From NCBI RefSeq assembly GCF_019402645.1, contig NZ_VKKS01000001.1, positions 1,823,592 through 1,887,591 of the forward strand: 64,000 nt of DNA. The letters are read 5' to 3'. The translations under genes and the position numbers were made by a program. The DNA is from Morganella morganii. Lineage in GTDB: Bacteria; Pseudomonadota; Gammaproteobacteria; Enterobacterales; Enterobacteriaceae. Every line of letters starts with the position of its first letter. Position 1 is the stretch's first letter. The notes under the pieces are model-generated. The model was given only the letters and a program-made list of their open reading frames with translations. It ran no database searches and had not been told where the DNA came from. Of the stretch, positions 1 through 7,746 are shown piece after piece.

Positions 1-633
1 CTGTTAGTCACCGCCGCCCTGTTCTGGTCTGCGTTTGAACAAAAACCGACCTCATTCAACCTGTTTGCGAAGGATTATACTGACCGTAACCTGTTCGGTT
101 TTGAGATCCCGACAGTCTGGTTCCAGTCCATCAACGCCCTGTTTATCATTCTGCTGGCACCGGTGTTCAGCTGGTTATGGCCTGCCCTGGCGCGCCGTAA
201 TATGAACCTGAGCAGTATCACCAAGTTTATGTTTGGTGTGCTGTTTGCGGCAGGTGGTTTTGCCGTGATGATGATGGCTTCTGAGCGCGTGATTGAGACC
301 AGTGCCGGTGTCTCCCCGATGTGGCTGACCTTCAGTATCCTGCTGCTGACACTTGGTGAACTGTGCTTAAGCCCGATTGGTCTTGCCACCATGACACTGC
401 TGGCACCGATGAAAATGCGCGGCCAGGTGATGGGGCTGTGGTTCTGTGCCAGTGCGCTGGGTAACCTCGCAGCCGGTATCATGGGCGGTAATGTGCGTCC
501 GGATCAGCTGATGAATCTGCCGGGCTTCTTCTCACACGTTTCTGTTGCTCTGCTTATCTGTGCCGCAGTGCTGTGTGTGCTGATTGTGCCGGTACGCAAA
601 ATGCTGCAAAGCGCAGACAACAAATCTGCCTGA
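1..633 (+). CDS. POT/PTR family proton-dependent oligopeptide transporter, C-terminal part
   Basis: The reading frame is open from the first base of the window, so the gene begins upstream; about 210 residues are visible. It opens with FWSAFEQKPTSFNLFA, a segment typical of the DtpA/TppB group of di- and tripeptide:proton symporters in the inner membrane. At least four hydrophobic segments follow, including ITKFMFGVLFAAGGFAVMMM and WLTFSILLLTLGELCLSPIG, where the ELCLSPIGL stretch is a recognisable POT family signature. The frame ends at a TGA (631-633), followed within 35 bases by a strong hairpin with a T-run. Family assignment is firm; which of DtpA, B, C or D it matches cannot be settled from this fragment. 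Confidence 0.9.
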   Translation: MLVTAALFWSAFEQKPTSFNLFAKDYTDRNLFGFEIPTVWFQSINALFIILLAPVFSWLWPALARRNMNLSSITKFMFGVLFAAGGFAVMMMASERVIETSAGVSPMWLTFSILLLTLGELCLSPIGLATMTLLAPMKMRGQVMGLWFCASALGNLAAGIMGGNVRPDQLMNLPGFFSHVSVALLICAAVLCVLIVPVRKMLQSADNKSA

Positions 634-662
634 CAGCGATAATATATAAAGACAAAAAGAGT

Positions 663-693
663 AAAAGGGTGAGCTTCGGCTCACCCTTTTTTT
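663..693. terminator. Bidirectional intrinsic terminator
   Basis: An 8-bp stem (gggtgagc/gctcaccc) with a ttcg tetraloop is flanked by A-run and T-run, so it can work on both strands. It lies between the convergent peptide transporter and AraC-type regulator; the regulator's stop codon (681-683) sits inside the right arm. Confidence 0.9.
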
Positions 694-1400
694 ATGCGCA
701 GACTGGCAGGCGTATCACCGTAAAAACGGCGGAAAGCACTGGTCAGGGAGGATTGGGTACTGTAACCGCAGCGCAGCGCAATTTCCGGCAGTACCAGCGT
801 GCTGTGGCAGATAAGGTGATGCGCCCGGCGCAGGCGTATTTCTGTCAGAAAAACCACCGGTGTTTTGCCGGTGGCCGCCAGCAGACGGCGCTGAAGGGTA
901 CTGGCCGATAATGCACAACACGAAGCCATCTCACTGACCGTCCACGGATACTCCGGGCGCGCGGTCAGCAGTTGTGTCAGTTTATGCAGCCAGCGCCTGT
1001 CCTGCCCGCCCAGCTGCAACTGCGCCGCGAGCTGTTCTGCCAGCAGGATGCGCGCACTTTCCGGATGCTGCTCAATCATCGCCGGATAACCGATAAGCCA
1101 GTCTACATAAGCACGGGTAGCATCCGGCAGTACAGACCACAGCGAATCAAGGTGAGTGATAGAAAAGCTGTCAGCAGGCAGTTCAAGCACCACCTGCCGG
1201 TTATGACCGGTGCCGCAGAAACGGTGATGATACCCCGGCGGGATCGCCGCCATCCGTCCCTGCTCCACCGAACCGCTGTCACTGCCGACCGTCAGTTCCA
1301 TTGCGCCGCTGCCGCCCAGCACCAGTTGCCACATGTCATCATGATGGTGTTCCAGCATCTCATGCTGATAAGTGCGTAATGAAATAACAGGTCGTTTCAT
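681..1400 (-). CDS. AraC/XylS family transcriptional regulator with N-terminal cupin domain
   Basis: A 239-residue DNA-binding regulator. The N-terminal part (about residues 10-80) carries the His-rich cupin pattern (HEMLEHHHDDMWQLVLGGSG, then a PPGYHHRFCG turn) that binds an effector in this family. The C-terminal 100 residues hold two helix-turn-helix units: WTVSEMASCCALSASTLQRR and LVLPEIALRCGYSTQSSLTSAF, ending in RRFYGDTPASLR, close to the AraC signature. It is convergent with the peptide transporter and follows the csaA-like gene on the same strand with 44 bases between. No ligand can be inferred; regulators of this size and layout often control an adjacent transporter, but the sequence does not show that here. 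Confidence 0.9.
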   Translation of the reverse strand: MKRPVISLRTYQHEMLEHHHDDMWQLVLGGSGAMELTVGSDSGSVEQGRMAAIPPGYHHRFCGTGHNRQVVLELPADSFSITHLDSLWSVLPDATRAYVDWLIGYPAMIEQHPESARILLAEQLAAQLQLGGQDRRWLHKLTQLLTARPEYPWTVSEMASCCALSASTLQRRLLAATGKTPVVFLTEIRLRRAHHLICHSTLVLPEIALRCGYSTQSSLTSAFRRFYGDTPASLRIKKG

Positions 1401-1444
1401 GGGATATTGACCCTGACTTGCGGAAAACGACAGACGGCAGTGTA

Positions 1445-1786
1445 TTACATCAGGCGGTGACCGGCAGGTACCGGCAGGGAAAATTCCGCGAGGACAATAT
1501 CCCCGTCCGCATTGGCGGCACCGGTGATCAGCACCTCAGATTTCACGCCTGCCACCCGTTTCGGGGCAAAATTGCATACACATAATACCTGACGCCCGAT
1601 TAATTCTTCCGGTTTATATAATACAGTGACCTGTGCACTCGAGGTTTTTACCCCGGACTCACCAAAGTCTACAGTAAAGATATAAGCGGGCTTACGGGCT
1701 TTCGGATTAAGCTCTGCAGTCAGTATCACACCGACCCGCAATTCCACTTTTTCAAAATCGGCCCATTCAATTTCTGCTGATGTCAT
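1445..1786 (-). CDS. csaA: CsaA-like tRNA-binding protein
   Basis: A 113-residue protein made of one OB-fold tRNA-binding domain (the EMAP-II/Trbp111 type). The segments FEKVELRVGVIL, VKTSSAQVT and FAPKRVAGVKSEVLITGA match the pattern of CsaA (KTSSAQIT, FPPRRIAGFKSEVLVLG) better than that of its E. coli relative YgjH. Family members form dimers that bind tRNA, and CsaA of Bacillus was reported to have chaperone or export-related activity; the role in enterobacteria is not established. The ATG at 1786 is preceded by AGAGAG. It could share a transcript with the fecR-like gene upstream, 114 bases away. Confidence 0.88.
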   Translation of the reverse strand: MTSAEIEWADFEKVELRVGVILTAELNPKARKPAYIFTVDFGESGVKTSSAQVTVLYKPEELIGRQVLCVCNFAPKRVAGVKSEVLITGAANADGDIVLAEFSLPVPAGHRLM

Positions 1787-1900
1787 ATGTCTCTCTGTCT
1801 GCTGTACAGCGGTTAATCAGGGTAATGTTGTGTCATTATACCGGTGAGACATCACCGCCGCTGTTGCCGGACAGTCAGATTTTATCGCCGGACAGGCAAC

Positions 1901-2638
1901 TCAGCGATAAGCCTCTGAGCCGGGCAGTGACTCACGGGTCAGCCCGAGAGAGCGCATCATCTCCTCAACTTCCTCATCCAGACGGCTGAGTTGCAGTACG
2001 CGGTCAACCACAATGTCTTTCTTATCATTATTCAGCAATACCACCGGAACCGCACGATAGCTGTTAATCATTTCAATCGCTTCTGACAGCGGGATATTAT
2101 TCAGCACCAGTGAGCCGGATAACCAGTCGATATCAGTATATTTGCGCTGAAACACTTTTGCGCGGCCTTCCGGCAGAATTTCCAGGCGTTGTCCCGGCCC
2201 CACCGTTTCGGTTTTTCCGTCAAAAAAGGTGGTGACGGTTTCATCCAGCGGACAGACGGATACTTTGTTATCTGCAATATCCACCACAAAATTGCCGTTA
2301 TCAGATTCCACCCGGACACCATTAGCGGTGACCCGGAACGGACGCTGCTCCTCACGGTTTTCGCTGACAGCAAAACGAGCCCGTCCGGACAGTAATTTCA
2401 CCACACGACTACCGTTATCATAGGCCACCACAGCGCGTGATTCGGTATCCAGCTTCAGCTGACTGCCATCCCGGAGAGAATACTGCTTAATCTCTCCCCG
2501 GTGAGTGTAATGCTCCTCAACCCCTTTTGCTTTCATCAGGATGGCGTTATATATCCCGTAACCTGCCGGGATAATCATAAAAACAAATAATATGATGAGC
2601 AAACGGCGTCGCCGTTGTCTGAAAAATAGGCGTTTCAA
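1901..2638 (-). CDS. FecR-like anti-sigma/signal-transduction membrane protein
   Basis: I choose the TTG at 2638 (245 residues) because AGGAG lies 7 bases upstream; a GTG start at 2689 would add 17 residues but has no ribosome-binding site. A basic N-terminus (KRLFFRQRRRR) leads straight into one membrane segment (LLIILFVFMIIPAGYGIY, about residues 12-29). The periplasmic part has the FecR pattern: the SLRDGSQLKLDTES motif, a beta-rich central region, and a C-terminal DWLSGSLVLNNIPLSEAIE block like the secretin/STN-interacting end of FecR. The usual cytoplasmic N-terminal anti-sigma domain (DUF4880) is absent, and there is no intact FecI sigma factor or TonB receptor beside it. FecR proteins relay a signal from an outer-membrane receptor to an ECF sigma factor. 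A candidate Fur box upstream fits iron control, but the partner is unknown. Confidence 0.8.
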   Translation of the reverse strand: MKRLFFRQRRRRLLIILFVFMIIPAGYGIYNAILMKAKGVEEHYTHRGEIKQYSLRDGSQLKLDTESRAVVAYDNGSRVVKLLSGRARFAVSENREEQRPFRVTANGVRVESDNGNFVVDIADNKVSVCPLDETVTTFFDGKTETVGPGQRLEILPEGRAKVFQRKYTDIDWLSGSLVLNNIPLSEAIEMINSYRAVPVVLLNNDKKDIVVDRVLQLSRLDEEVEEMMRSLGLTRESLPGSEAYR

Positions 2639-2829
2639 CTGCAATCTCCTGCGAATTGTAAGCGCCGGAACCGGCCTTTCCGGCGTCACATATATCGTCC
2701 GGCAACCGGACTGTCCCGGCCACCTGTTGATAAGAAATTCCGATTAATCACTGCCGTTATTTTCGCAAACTGCCGATGTAAGCTGTTATTGTTATCTGTC
2801 CGCAGAAACCGCGCACACAGTGATAAGTA

Positions 2830-2848
2830 TCAGATAATTATCATTTAC
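2830..2848 (-). promoter_or_regulatory. Candidate Fur box upstream of the fecR-like gene
   Basis: Read on the minus strand, this 19-mer matches the classical Fur consensus at 12 of 19 positions, including eight in a row (ATGATAAT). It lies about 190 bases before the fecR-like start. The surrounding DNA is AT-rich, so a chance match is possible. Confidence 0.4.
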
Positions 2849-2929
2849 AAAGAAAAATAAGCTCGCGGATATCCGGCGATATCCACAAAAAAAATAAGGC
2901 CGAAATTAAAATATCATCTTTTAATTCAG

Positions 2930-3247
2930 CTAATTAATCGATAATACGGTAATATTGATGCTGCTGAGTATAATACACTTTGCCTGATGTAAAGCGGCAC
3001 TTTTACGTTTTGTTACACTATCTGCCATCCGGAAACACTCTTTTAATGTGTACTCTTTTTCCGCCTGTTTTTTATACCTGACAGATAATGAAGTGAGTAA
3101 TTCATTATAATTATTAAACAAGTTTATATAATTCAGCTTACCAATATATACATACAAATAACCGGTAAAAATGTCATTTGCCAGAAGATCATACTTAATG
3201 GCATTATATCCGCCATAATATAACGTTTTCTCTGACAGGGAGGGCTG
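2930..3247 (-). pseudogene. Unidentified open frame upstream of fecR, possibly a decayed ECF sigma factor
   Basis: One frame stays open from 3247 to a TAG at 2930 (about 105 codons) but has no ATG or GTG start with a ribosome-binding site; a TTG at 3157 would give 75 residues. The stretch LNYINLFNNYNELLTSLS, followed by RYKKQAEKEYTLKECF, faintly resembles region 2 of FecI-type sigma factors (L-F/Y-x-L-Y/F, then hydrophobic spacing, then an acidic and E-x-x-F end). No sigma region 4 follows. It is oriented like the fecR-like gene, where a fecI gene would be expected. The upper end overlaps the lysE-like ribosome-binding region. It may equally be non-coding AT-rich DNA; confidence is low. Confidence 0.2.
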
Positions 3248-3251
3248 TCAC

Positions 3252-3899
3252 ATGCTGGATATTATCCATTACCCGCTGTTTTTACTGTCTGTTTTTATTT
3301 TTGCAGTAACGCCGGGGCCGGATATTGCCTATGTACTGGGACAAAGCCTGGCCAACGGCCGCAAAGCCGGTATTTTGTCCGCACTGGGCGTAATGCTCGG
3401 CAGCAGCGTACATGCCATTGCCGGCGCTGTAGGGCTGGGAGCGATTATTGCCGCGTCTCCGACACTGTTTACGGTGATTAAGTATCTCGGGGCATTTTAC
3501 CTGGCATTTCTCGGTGCCAGAATGATCCTCGGTACCCTCAGAAAACGCGGGCAGCCTGCTGATGAGAATGAAGACATGGTGATTCAGAAGGCAGCCGCAA
3601 AATCAATTTTGATCCGGGGATTTATCACCACACTGACCAATCCGAAAGTACTGCTGTTTTTTATTGCCTTTTTCCCGCAATTTATTGCGGCAGGCGGCAA
3701 TTATTATGCAGAATCGTTCCTGCTGCTCGGTGCAACTTATGCCCTGCTCGGGTTCTGCACCGATACCACGCTGGCGCTGATTGCCGGAACACTGGCTGCA
3801 CGGATTTCCGGCAGTCAAAAAGCCCATTACTGGATTGACCGCCTCGTCGGTACCACCTTTATTGCACTTGGTCTGCGCCTGGCGTCAGTGGCCCGCTGA
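3252..3899 (+). CDS. LysE/RhtB family amino-acid exporter
   Basis: A 215-residue inner-membrane protein with five to six hydrophobic segments. The N-terminal FAVTPGPDIAYVLGQSLANGR stretch contains the TPGP motif and the following (A/S)-x-x-x-G-R turn that define the LysE/RhtB family of amino-acid and homoserine exporters. A second landmark is FITTLTNPKVLLFFIAFFPQF (the NPK-L-FF-FPQF motif) near residues 125-145. The length is the usual one for the family. The ATG at 3252 is preceded by AGGGAGG. The gene stands alone on the plus strand, converging on the T6SS operon. Family is certain; the substrate cannot be told from sequence. Confidence 0.92.
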   Translation: MLDIIHYPLFLLSVFIFAVTPGPDIAYVLGQSLANGRKAGILSALGVMLGSSVHAIAGAVGLGAIIAASPTLFTVIKYLGAFYLAFLGARMILGTLRKRGQPADENEDMVIQKAAAKSILIRGFITTLTNPKVLLFFIAFFPQFIAAGGNYYAESFLLLGATYALLGFCTDTTLALIAGTLAARISGSQKAHYWIDRLVGTTFIALGLRLASVAR

Positions 3900-3939
3900 C
3901 GGTTCAGGCCGGAATATTCGCATCCGGATGGGCGGGATA

Positions 3940-3974
3940 CCGGCGCCGTAGTGTCTTTTATACTGCGGCGCCGG
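3940..3974. terminator. Strong hairpin between convergent lysE-like gene and T6SS operon
   Basis: A 13-bp stem with one G-T pair (ccggcgccgtagt / actgcggcgccgg) and a 9-base loop sits between two converging transcripts. The T-runs on either side are poor, so it may be a terminator for both genes or only an RNA-stabilising end. Confidence 0.55.
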
Positions 3975-3983
3975 TTGTCAGAT

Positions 3984-4910
3984 TCAGCGGAAGAATTCAT
4001 CTCCCTGTGACATCAGCGTGGATTCTGTCAATTCCAGTAATTCCAGCATATTCGCCATATGTGCTTTAATTTCACAACTCGCTGCATCCAGCAGCGTACA
4101 CATATTGGTGACCTTTTCAACATAGTGCAGGCTTTCATGAAAACTCATCGCCAGATCAGTCAGTTCTCCGCGAATCATGGATAAATCATGACTGCCCGGA
4201 TGGTTGTGGCTGTGCGCACTGACCTGATCAATACGCTGCTGCGTGCTCTGCCCGCGGCTCTGTAATACCACCACAGACTGCTTCAGTTTATACAGGTTAC
4301 GCTGTAAATCGCCGCCGAGTTTGCTGAGGGTTTTGCAGCTCCACTTGGCGGATTTACGCTGCGCTTCAGCTTCCCCGGTTTCCGCTGCAACCTCTTTTTT
4401 ATTATGACGATAATGTTTAATTTTGCGGCTGCGGCGAATAGACTTACCCTGTTCCATCACGGTCAGCGCGCAGGAGGCGACCATTTTACTGATCCCGCCG
4501 TCCGGGATTAACGCCAGCGGGGCTGTCAGGCCGGATGCCAGATTTTGTTTCAGCCGTACACGTCCGGTATCGGCAGCTTTGCGCATGATCCGGTAGGTGC
4601 GCCGGCTGCGGCCTTTTTCATAATAATCTGCCGTTTCCTCCAGCAGATTTTTTCCGCCGATAACCTCTCTGTCAAGATGTCTACGTTGTGCGCTGTCCGC
4701 ACTGATCATCACGGCAGTATGTGTTTTGATGCTCAGCGCCTGAGAAATATAGGTCGCATACATTTTCTTCACCGATTGTGCAATTTTGGTGCGTTCTGCG
4801 GCCATGATTTTTTCATCAAGTATTGCCAGTGCACCATCCAGCGCACCTGCCCCGGCGATAGTATCAATGTGTCCGAGACCCGTTTTAATATCTTCTGCTG
4901 TTATTGCCAT
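3984..4910 (-). CDS. Unrecognised 308-aa protein at the distal end of the T6SS operon; candidate cargo
   Basis: I do not recognise this protein. It is 308 residues, mostly alpha-helical in composition, without a signal peptide or a clear membrane anchor. A weakly hydrophobic Ala/Gly-rich N-terminus (18-32) is followed by a basic central region (100-175, with RSRRTYRIMRK and SIRRSRKIKHYRHNKK) that encloses a hydrophobic patch (127-150). A His-rich turn (HSHNHPGSH, about 233-241) precedes a C-terminal half with coiled-coil character. It starts 29 bases after the PAAR gene with an AAAGGGA ribosome-binding site, so it is co-transcribed, and it is the last gene before the hairpin. T6SS effectors often occupy this position. 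Against that, no small immunity gene follows. It could also be a structural or adaptor protein. Confidence 0.75.
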   Translation of the reverse strand: MAITAEDIKTGLGHIDTIAGAGALDGALAILDEKIMAAERTKIAQSVKKMYATYISQALSIKTHTAVMISADSAQRRHLDREVIGGKNLLEETADYYEKGRSRRTYRIMRKAADTGRVRLKQNLASGLTAPLALIPDGGISKMVASCALTVMEQGKSIRRSRKIKHYRHNKKEVAAETGEAEAQRKSAKWSCKTLSKLGGDLQRNLYKLKQSVVVLQSRGQSTQQRIDQVSAHSHNHPGSHDLSMIRGELTDLAMSFHESLHYVEKVTNMCTLLDAASCEIKAHMANMLELLELTESTLMSQGDEFFR

Positions 4911-4939
4911 AAAATTCCCTTTTTATTGTTGGAGTCAGA

Positions 4940-5233
4940 CTATCCGCCGATCAGCACGGCCGGCATTCCGGAGACAATGATGCCGCCGTGCGCCGTACTG
5001 TCCCCCATCCGGGCGGCGGGTTTATTGTTGATAAGAACCGTCATACTGCCGGTGATGATACTGTCCGGCACCCCGGTACACAGACACATTTGTCCCAGCG
5101 TGGCTGCCGGTAACCCGCCAATCAGGACCGTCGCCGGTGCAGGCAGTACCGGACCGCCGACATGCGGCACCGGCAGAGGAGGTGTCTGTGCCGGACACAT
5201 ATGCATATCACCGCTTCTGGCGGCCGGTTTCAT
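4940..5233 (-). CDS. PAAR-domain T6SS spike-tip protein
   Basis: A 97-residue protein that is a single PAAR domain: it opens MKPAARSGD and repeats NKPAARMGD at about residues 70-78, with Gly/Pro turns, HMCP and LCTG segments that supply the metal-binding His/Cys, and the ending HGGIIVSGMPAVLIGG. PAAR proteins form a zinc-stabilised cone on the VgrG trimer and sharpen the T6SS puncturing device; they also carry effectors. There is no C-terminal toxin extension. The start overlaps the stop of the 183-aa gene by one base, and vgrG is two genes upstream, so the spike genes form a translationally linked set. Confidence 0.95.
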   Translation of the reverse strand: MKPAARSGDMHMCPAQTPPLPVPHVGGPVLPAPATVLIGGLPAATLGQMCLCTGVPDSIITGSMTVLINNKPAARMGDSTAHGGIIVSGMPAVLIGG

Positions 5234-5784
5234 TATTTATCTCCACGGGCTACGGCCAGCCCGTGCGCCAGAAATGACCGGTAACGTTCCGTAATGTGCG
5301 CGCCGTCCGGCATTACCGCCATCAGGTTTATCGCACCGCTCAGTGCCTGCGCATATAAAAACGGCGGTGCGGCTAACGGGGGTTGTCCGGCATCCAGCAT
5401 GCTGCCGGTACTCCAGAATACCGCCTGTGCCAGCCATCCGGCTGCTGAGGATAATCCCTGCTGCTGTGCCGCATCGCCGCAGGCACGGCGTTCAGATTCA
5501 CCGGAACGGGTTATCCAGTCACGGACAATATCCAGTACACCACGTTCCTGATCATTCCATTCAGTCAGTTGCTGTGCGCAATGGTACCCCCACCAGAGTG
5601 CTTCTTTCAGCGGCAGACCGTGTGCCAGAAAAAGTACGGCGTCGCCGTAATGCGTCTGCTGTTGCGCGGCGATCAGAAAATCAGCCGGGGCCGGATATTG
5701 CGCCGCCAGGGTGGTTGCCTCCGCGGAGGGCGTATAGTTTTTCATCACCAGCATCGCGCTGCGGTAAGGCATTTTATTCAGCAT
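5233..5784 (-). CDS. T6SS-linked 183-aa cytoplasmic protein between vgrG and PAAR
   Basis: A 183-residue soluble protein without signal peptide. The core FLAHGLPLKEALWWGYHCAQ and the second half SAAGWLAQAVFWSTGSM, rich in Trp and Ala, resemble a family I remember from other T6SS loci as DUF6931; that name is from memory and not certain. A ribosome-binding site AAGGA sits 7 bases before the ATG. It lies 9 bases after vgrG and overlaps PAAR, the place where adaptor or chaperone proteins that load cargo onto VgrG/PAAR are encoded. An adaptor role is an inference from position only. Confidence 0.8.
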   Translation of the reverse strand: MLNKMPYRSAMLVMKNYTPSAEATTLAAQYPAPADFLIAAQQQTHYGDAVLFLAHGLPLKEALWWGYHCAQQLTEWNDQERGVLDIVRDWITRSGESERRACGDAAQQQGLSSAAGWLAQAVFWSTGSMLDAGQPPLAAPPFLYAQALSGAINLMAVMPDGAHITERYRSFLAHGLAVARGDK

Positions 5785-5793
5785 CGCTGTTCC

Positions 5794-7680
5794 TTAATTA
5801 ATCTTTGTCAGCGCACCACTGATTTGCACCATCGCCCCGGCTTTGATTTCTGTCATCGCCGAACCATTGAGTTCAACCAGTGCTCCGCTCAGTTGTGCTT
5901 TTGCCTGTGCAGCCATGGTCAGCACTGCACTTTCCAGTCCGATTTTGCCGTTCCCTTTCAGGGTGATCTGTGGTGCCTGTAAGGTGATCCCGGAGGCGGA
6001 AAGCTCGATTTTGCTGCCGCCGGCTGTCAGCGTCAGTGTCTGTGATGCGGATAAGGTGATCGTTTTCGCATCTCCGGAGAGTGTGCTGTCCGCCTGTAAT
6101 GTCAGGTTTTTTCCGCTGTTCTGGGCTATCCCTTCCGCCGCTTTCAGTTGCCACTGTTTATCACTCTGGTGATGTGAATTTTCTTTGCTGCTGATGGTCA
6201 GATTTTTTTCTGTTTCACAACGGATGTTACCTTTAATAAGAGCTGTCCAGTCATTATTGGCACTTAACAGCAAATCTTTTTGTGCCGCCAGCGCCAGACA
6301 CTCTTCATCCCGTTTATCCTCAAAACGCAGCTGATTGCCGTCTCCCCGGCTCCCTGCCGGGGATGACCGGCTGTATATACCACCGGTCAGCGGATCGGTA
6401 AAAGGACGGGCATGGTTCTGATGCCAGAGTGCGCCTGTCACCACCGGTTTATCAGGGTCGCCGTTGAGAAACTGCACCACCACCGCATCCCCGGCACGCG
6501 GCAGAAACTGAATCCCCGCGCCGGCGCCTGCACTGTGCGAGAGCACCGGCAGCCATGCCTGTGATAACCCGCTGCCCTGATCATCGTCTTCCCAGTGAAA
6601 ACGGACTTTGACCCGCCCCTGAGCGTCATAACAAGTTTCATCCCCCTCAGGAGCAACCACGGTTGCCGCCTGAAGTGCAGCACAACGCGGCGCGGCAACC
6701 GGCGGCAGACGGAACGGTGTGCGGGTCTGATGACAACGGAAGGTGTTGTTGTATACGGGGCTGCCGCTGCTTTCACTGCAATCAATACTGTGCGTGATGT
6801 CGCTGATATAATATTCGCCGTTATATTCCCCGGCAGGATGATCATTCAGCCGGAAACGCATACCGGCACACAGCGCCATCACCGCCGATCCCGCCTCATA
6901 GTAATGAGCCGCAACAGCAGCTGCTTCACAGGCAAGGCGGGCAGCGGCAGGCTGCCCGTCATAATAGTGCATCTGCTGTGTGGTACCGCTGCCGGTGAGT
7001 GTCTGCCGGTCAGTGTGGCTGTGATGCCGTTCCTGTGACCAGTTTTCTGCTGAAAATACGCTGCTGCCGGCCCGGTGGCAGGCGCGGAACGGCGTGATAA
7101 GACAGGCAGAAATATCTCCGGCGGACGGGGCATGTTGTAATCCGTCTGTGATTGTCCACTGTGTGATATTGACGGGATTGCGCAGACAGAACCAGCCTTG
7201 TCCCGCCATGATCCGCCTGATCATGGCGCTGTCGCTTTCATCCATCTGACACACACAGGGATGGGTTTCACCTTCACCACTGAGGGCAAAACGGATAAAT
7301 GCCGCCAGTTGGTGCAGATTGAGCAGTGTGCTGATCTGCCCTTTGCTGTTCTGATTCTGGAATAAGCGCCGCTGACGTCCGTGGCTGAGAAATGTCAGCG
7401 GATCCACCGCCGTGATGCGGTAAAAATAGAGCTGTTTATCCGGATGAAAGCCGTCACATTCAATCTGCTGCGCCAGCCCGGCAAATGTCCGCTCACGACA
7501 GGTAACAACCACCATTTTACCCGGCAGTGCCTGATCCGGCGGCGACGGGCTCAGAAAATGAACTTCCAGCCATGTACCGTCTGATAACGACTCCTTTGCA
7601 TGCAGACGGGTCGCCACATACGGCGCACTGTTATCCAGAGTCACGGTAAGCGGACGGGGCTGATCGGCATAGTTTTCCAT
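5794..7680 (-). CDS. vgrG: VgrG (TssI) T6SS spike protein
   Basis: A 628-residue trimeric spike component. The N-terminal two thirds is the gp27-like part, then comes the gp5-like OB fold (RVKVRFHWEDDDQGSG, then WLPVLS, GIQFLPRAGDAVVVQFLNGDPDKPVV in two pieces), and the C-terminus is the repetitive beta-helix needle (repeated T-L-x-L-x-A and I-x-L units from about residue 510). There is no extra effector domain after the needle, so this is a canonical rather than evolved VgrG. The ATG at 7680 has a GAG 9 bases upstream; a GTG at 7716 would add 12 residues but lacks a ribosome-binding site. Cargo is probably delivered through the PAAR protein or the downstream genes. Confidence 0.95.
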   Translation of the reverse strand: MENYADQPRPLTVTLDNSAPYVATRLHAKESLSDGTWLEVHFLSPSPPDQALPGKMVVVTCRERTFAGLAQQIECDGFHPDKQLYFYRITAVDPLTFLSHGRQRRLFQNQNSKGQISTLLNLHQLAAFIRFALSGEGETHPCVCQMDESDSAMIRRIMAGQGWFCLRNPVNITQWTITDGLQHAPSAGDISACLITPFRACHRAGSSVFSAENWSQERHHSHTDRQTLTGSGTTQQMHYYDGQPAAARLACEAAAVAAHYYEAGSAVMALCAGMRFRLNDHPAGEYNGEYYISDITHSIDCSESSGSPVYNNTFRCHQTRTPFRLPPVAAPRCAALQAATVVAPEGDETCYDAQGRVKVRFHWEDDDQGSGLSQAWLPVLSHSAGAGAGIQFLPRAGDAVVVQFLNGDPDKPVVTGALWHQNHARPFTDPLTGGIYSRSSPAGSRGDGNQLRFEDKRDEECLALAAQKDLLLSANNDWTALIKGNIRCETEKNLTISSKENSHHQSDKQWQLKAAEGIAQNSGKNLTLQADSTLSGDAKTITLSASQTLTLTAGGSKIELSASGITLQAPQITLKGNGKIGLESAVLTMAAQAKAQLSGALVELNGSAMTEIKAGAMVQISGALTKIN

Positions 7681-7746
7681 AACATCATACTCATCATTCA
7701 GCCTGACAGAGCACACAGTGTGCCACTGTGCGGCAGCGTTCAGCCT

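Larger units (their letters stand above)
2639..3251. other. 613-bp AT-rich intergenic stretch between fecR-like and lysE-like genes
   Basis: This divergent intergenic region is much richer in A+T than its neighbours. It holds the candidate Fur box (2830-2848), the doubtful open frame at 2930-3247, and the ribosome-binding site AGGGAGG of the lysE-like gene near 3237. I see no tRNA, repeat array or clear sigma-70 promoter. Confidence 0.5.

Noticed and set aside
5569-7133. Open frames on the plus strand and in other minus frames opposite vgrG
   Set aside because: They lie within the vgrG coding region, start without ribosome-binding sites and have Arg/Pro-rich compositions typical of antisense frames of a high-GC gene.
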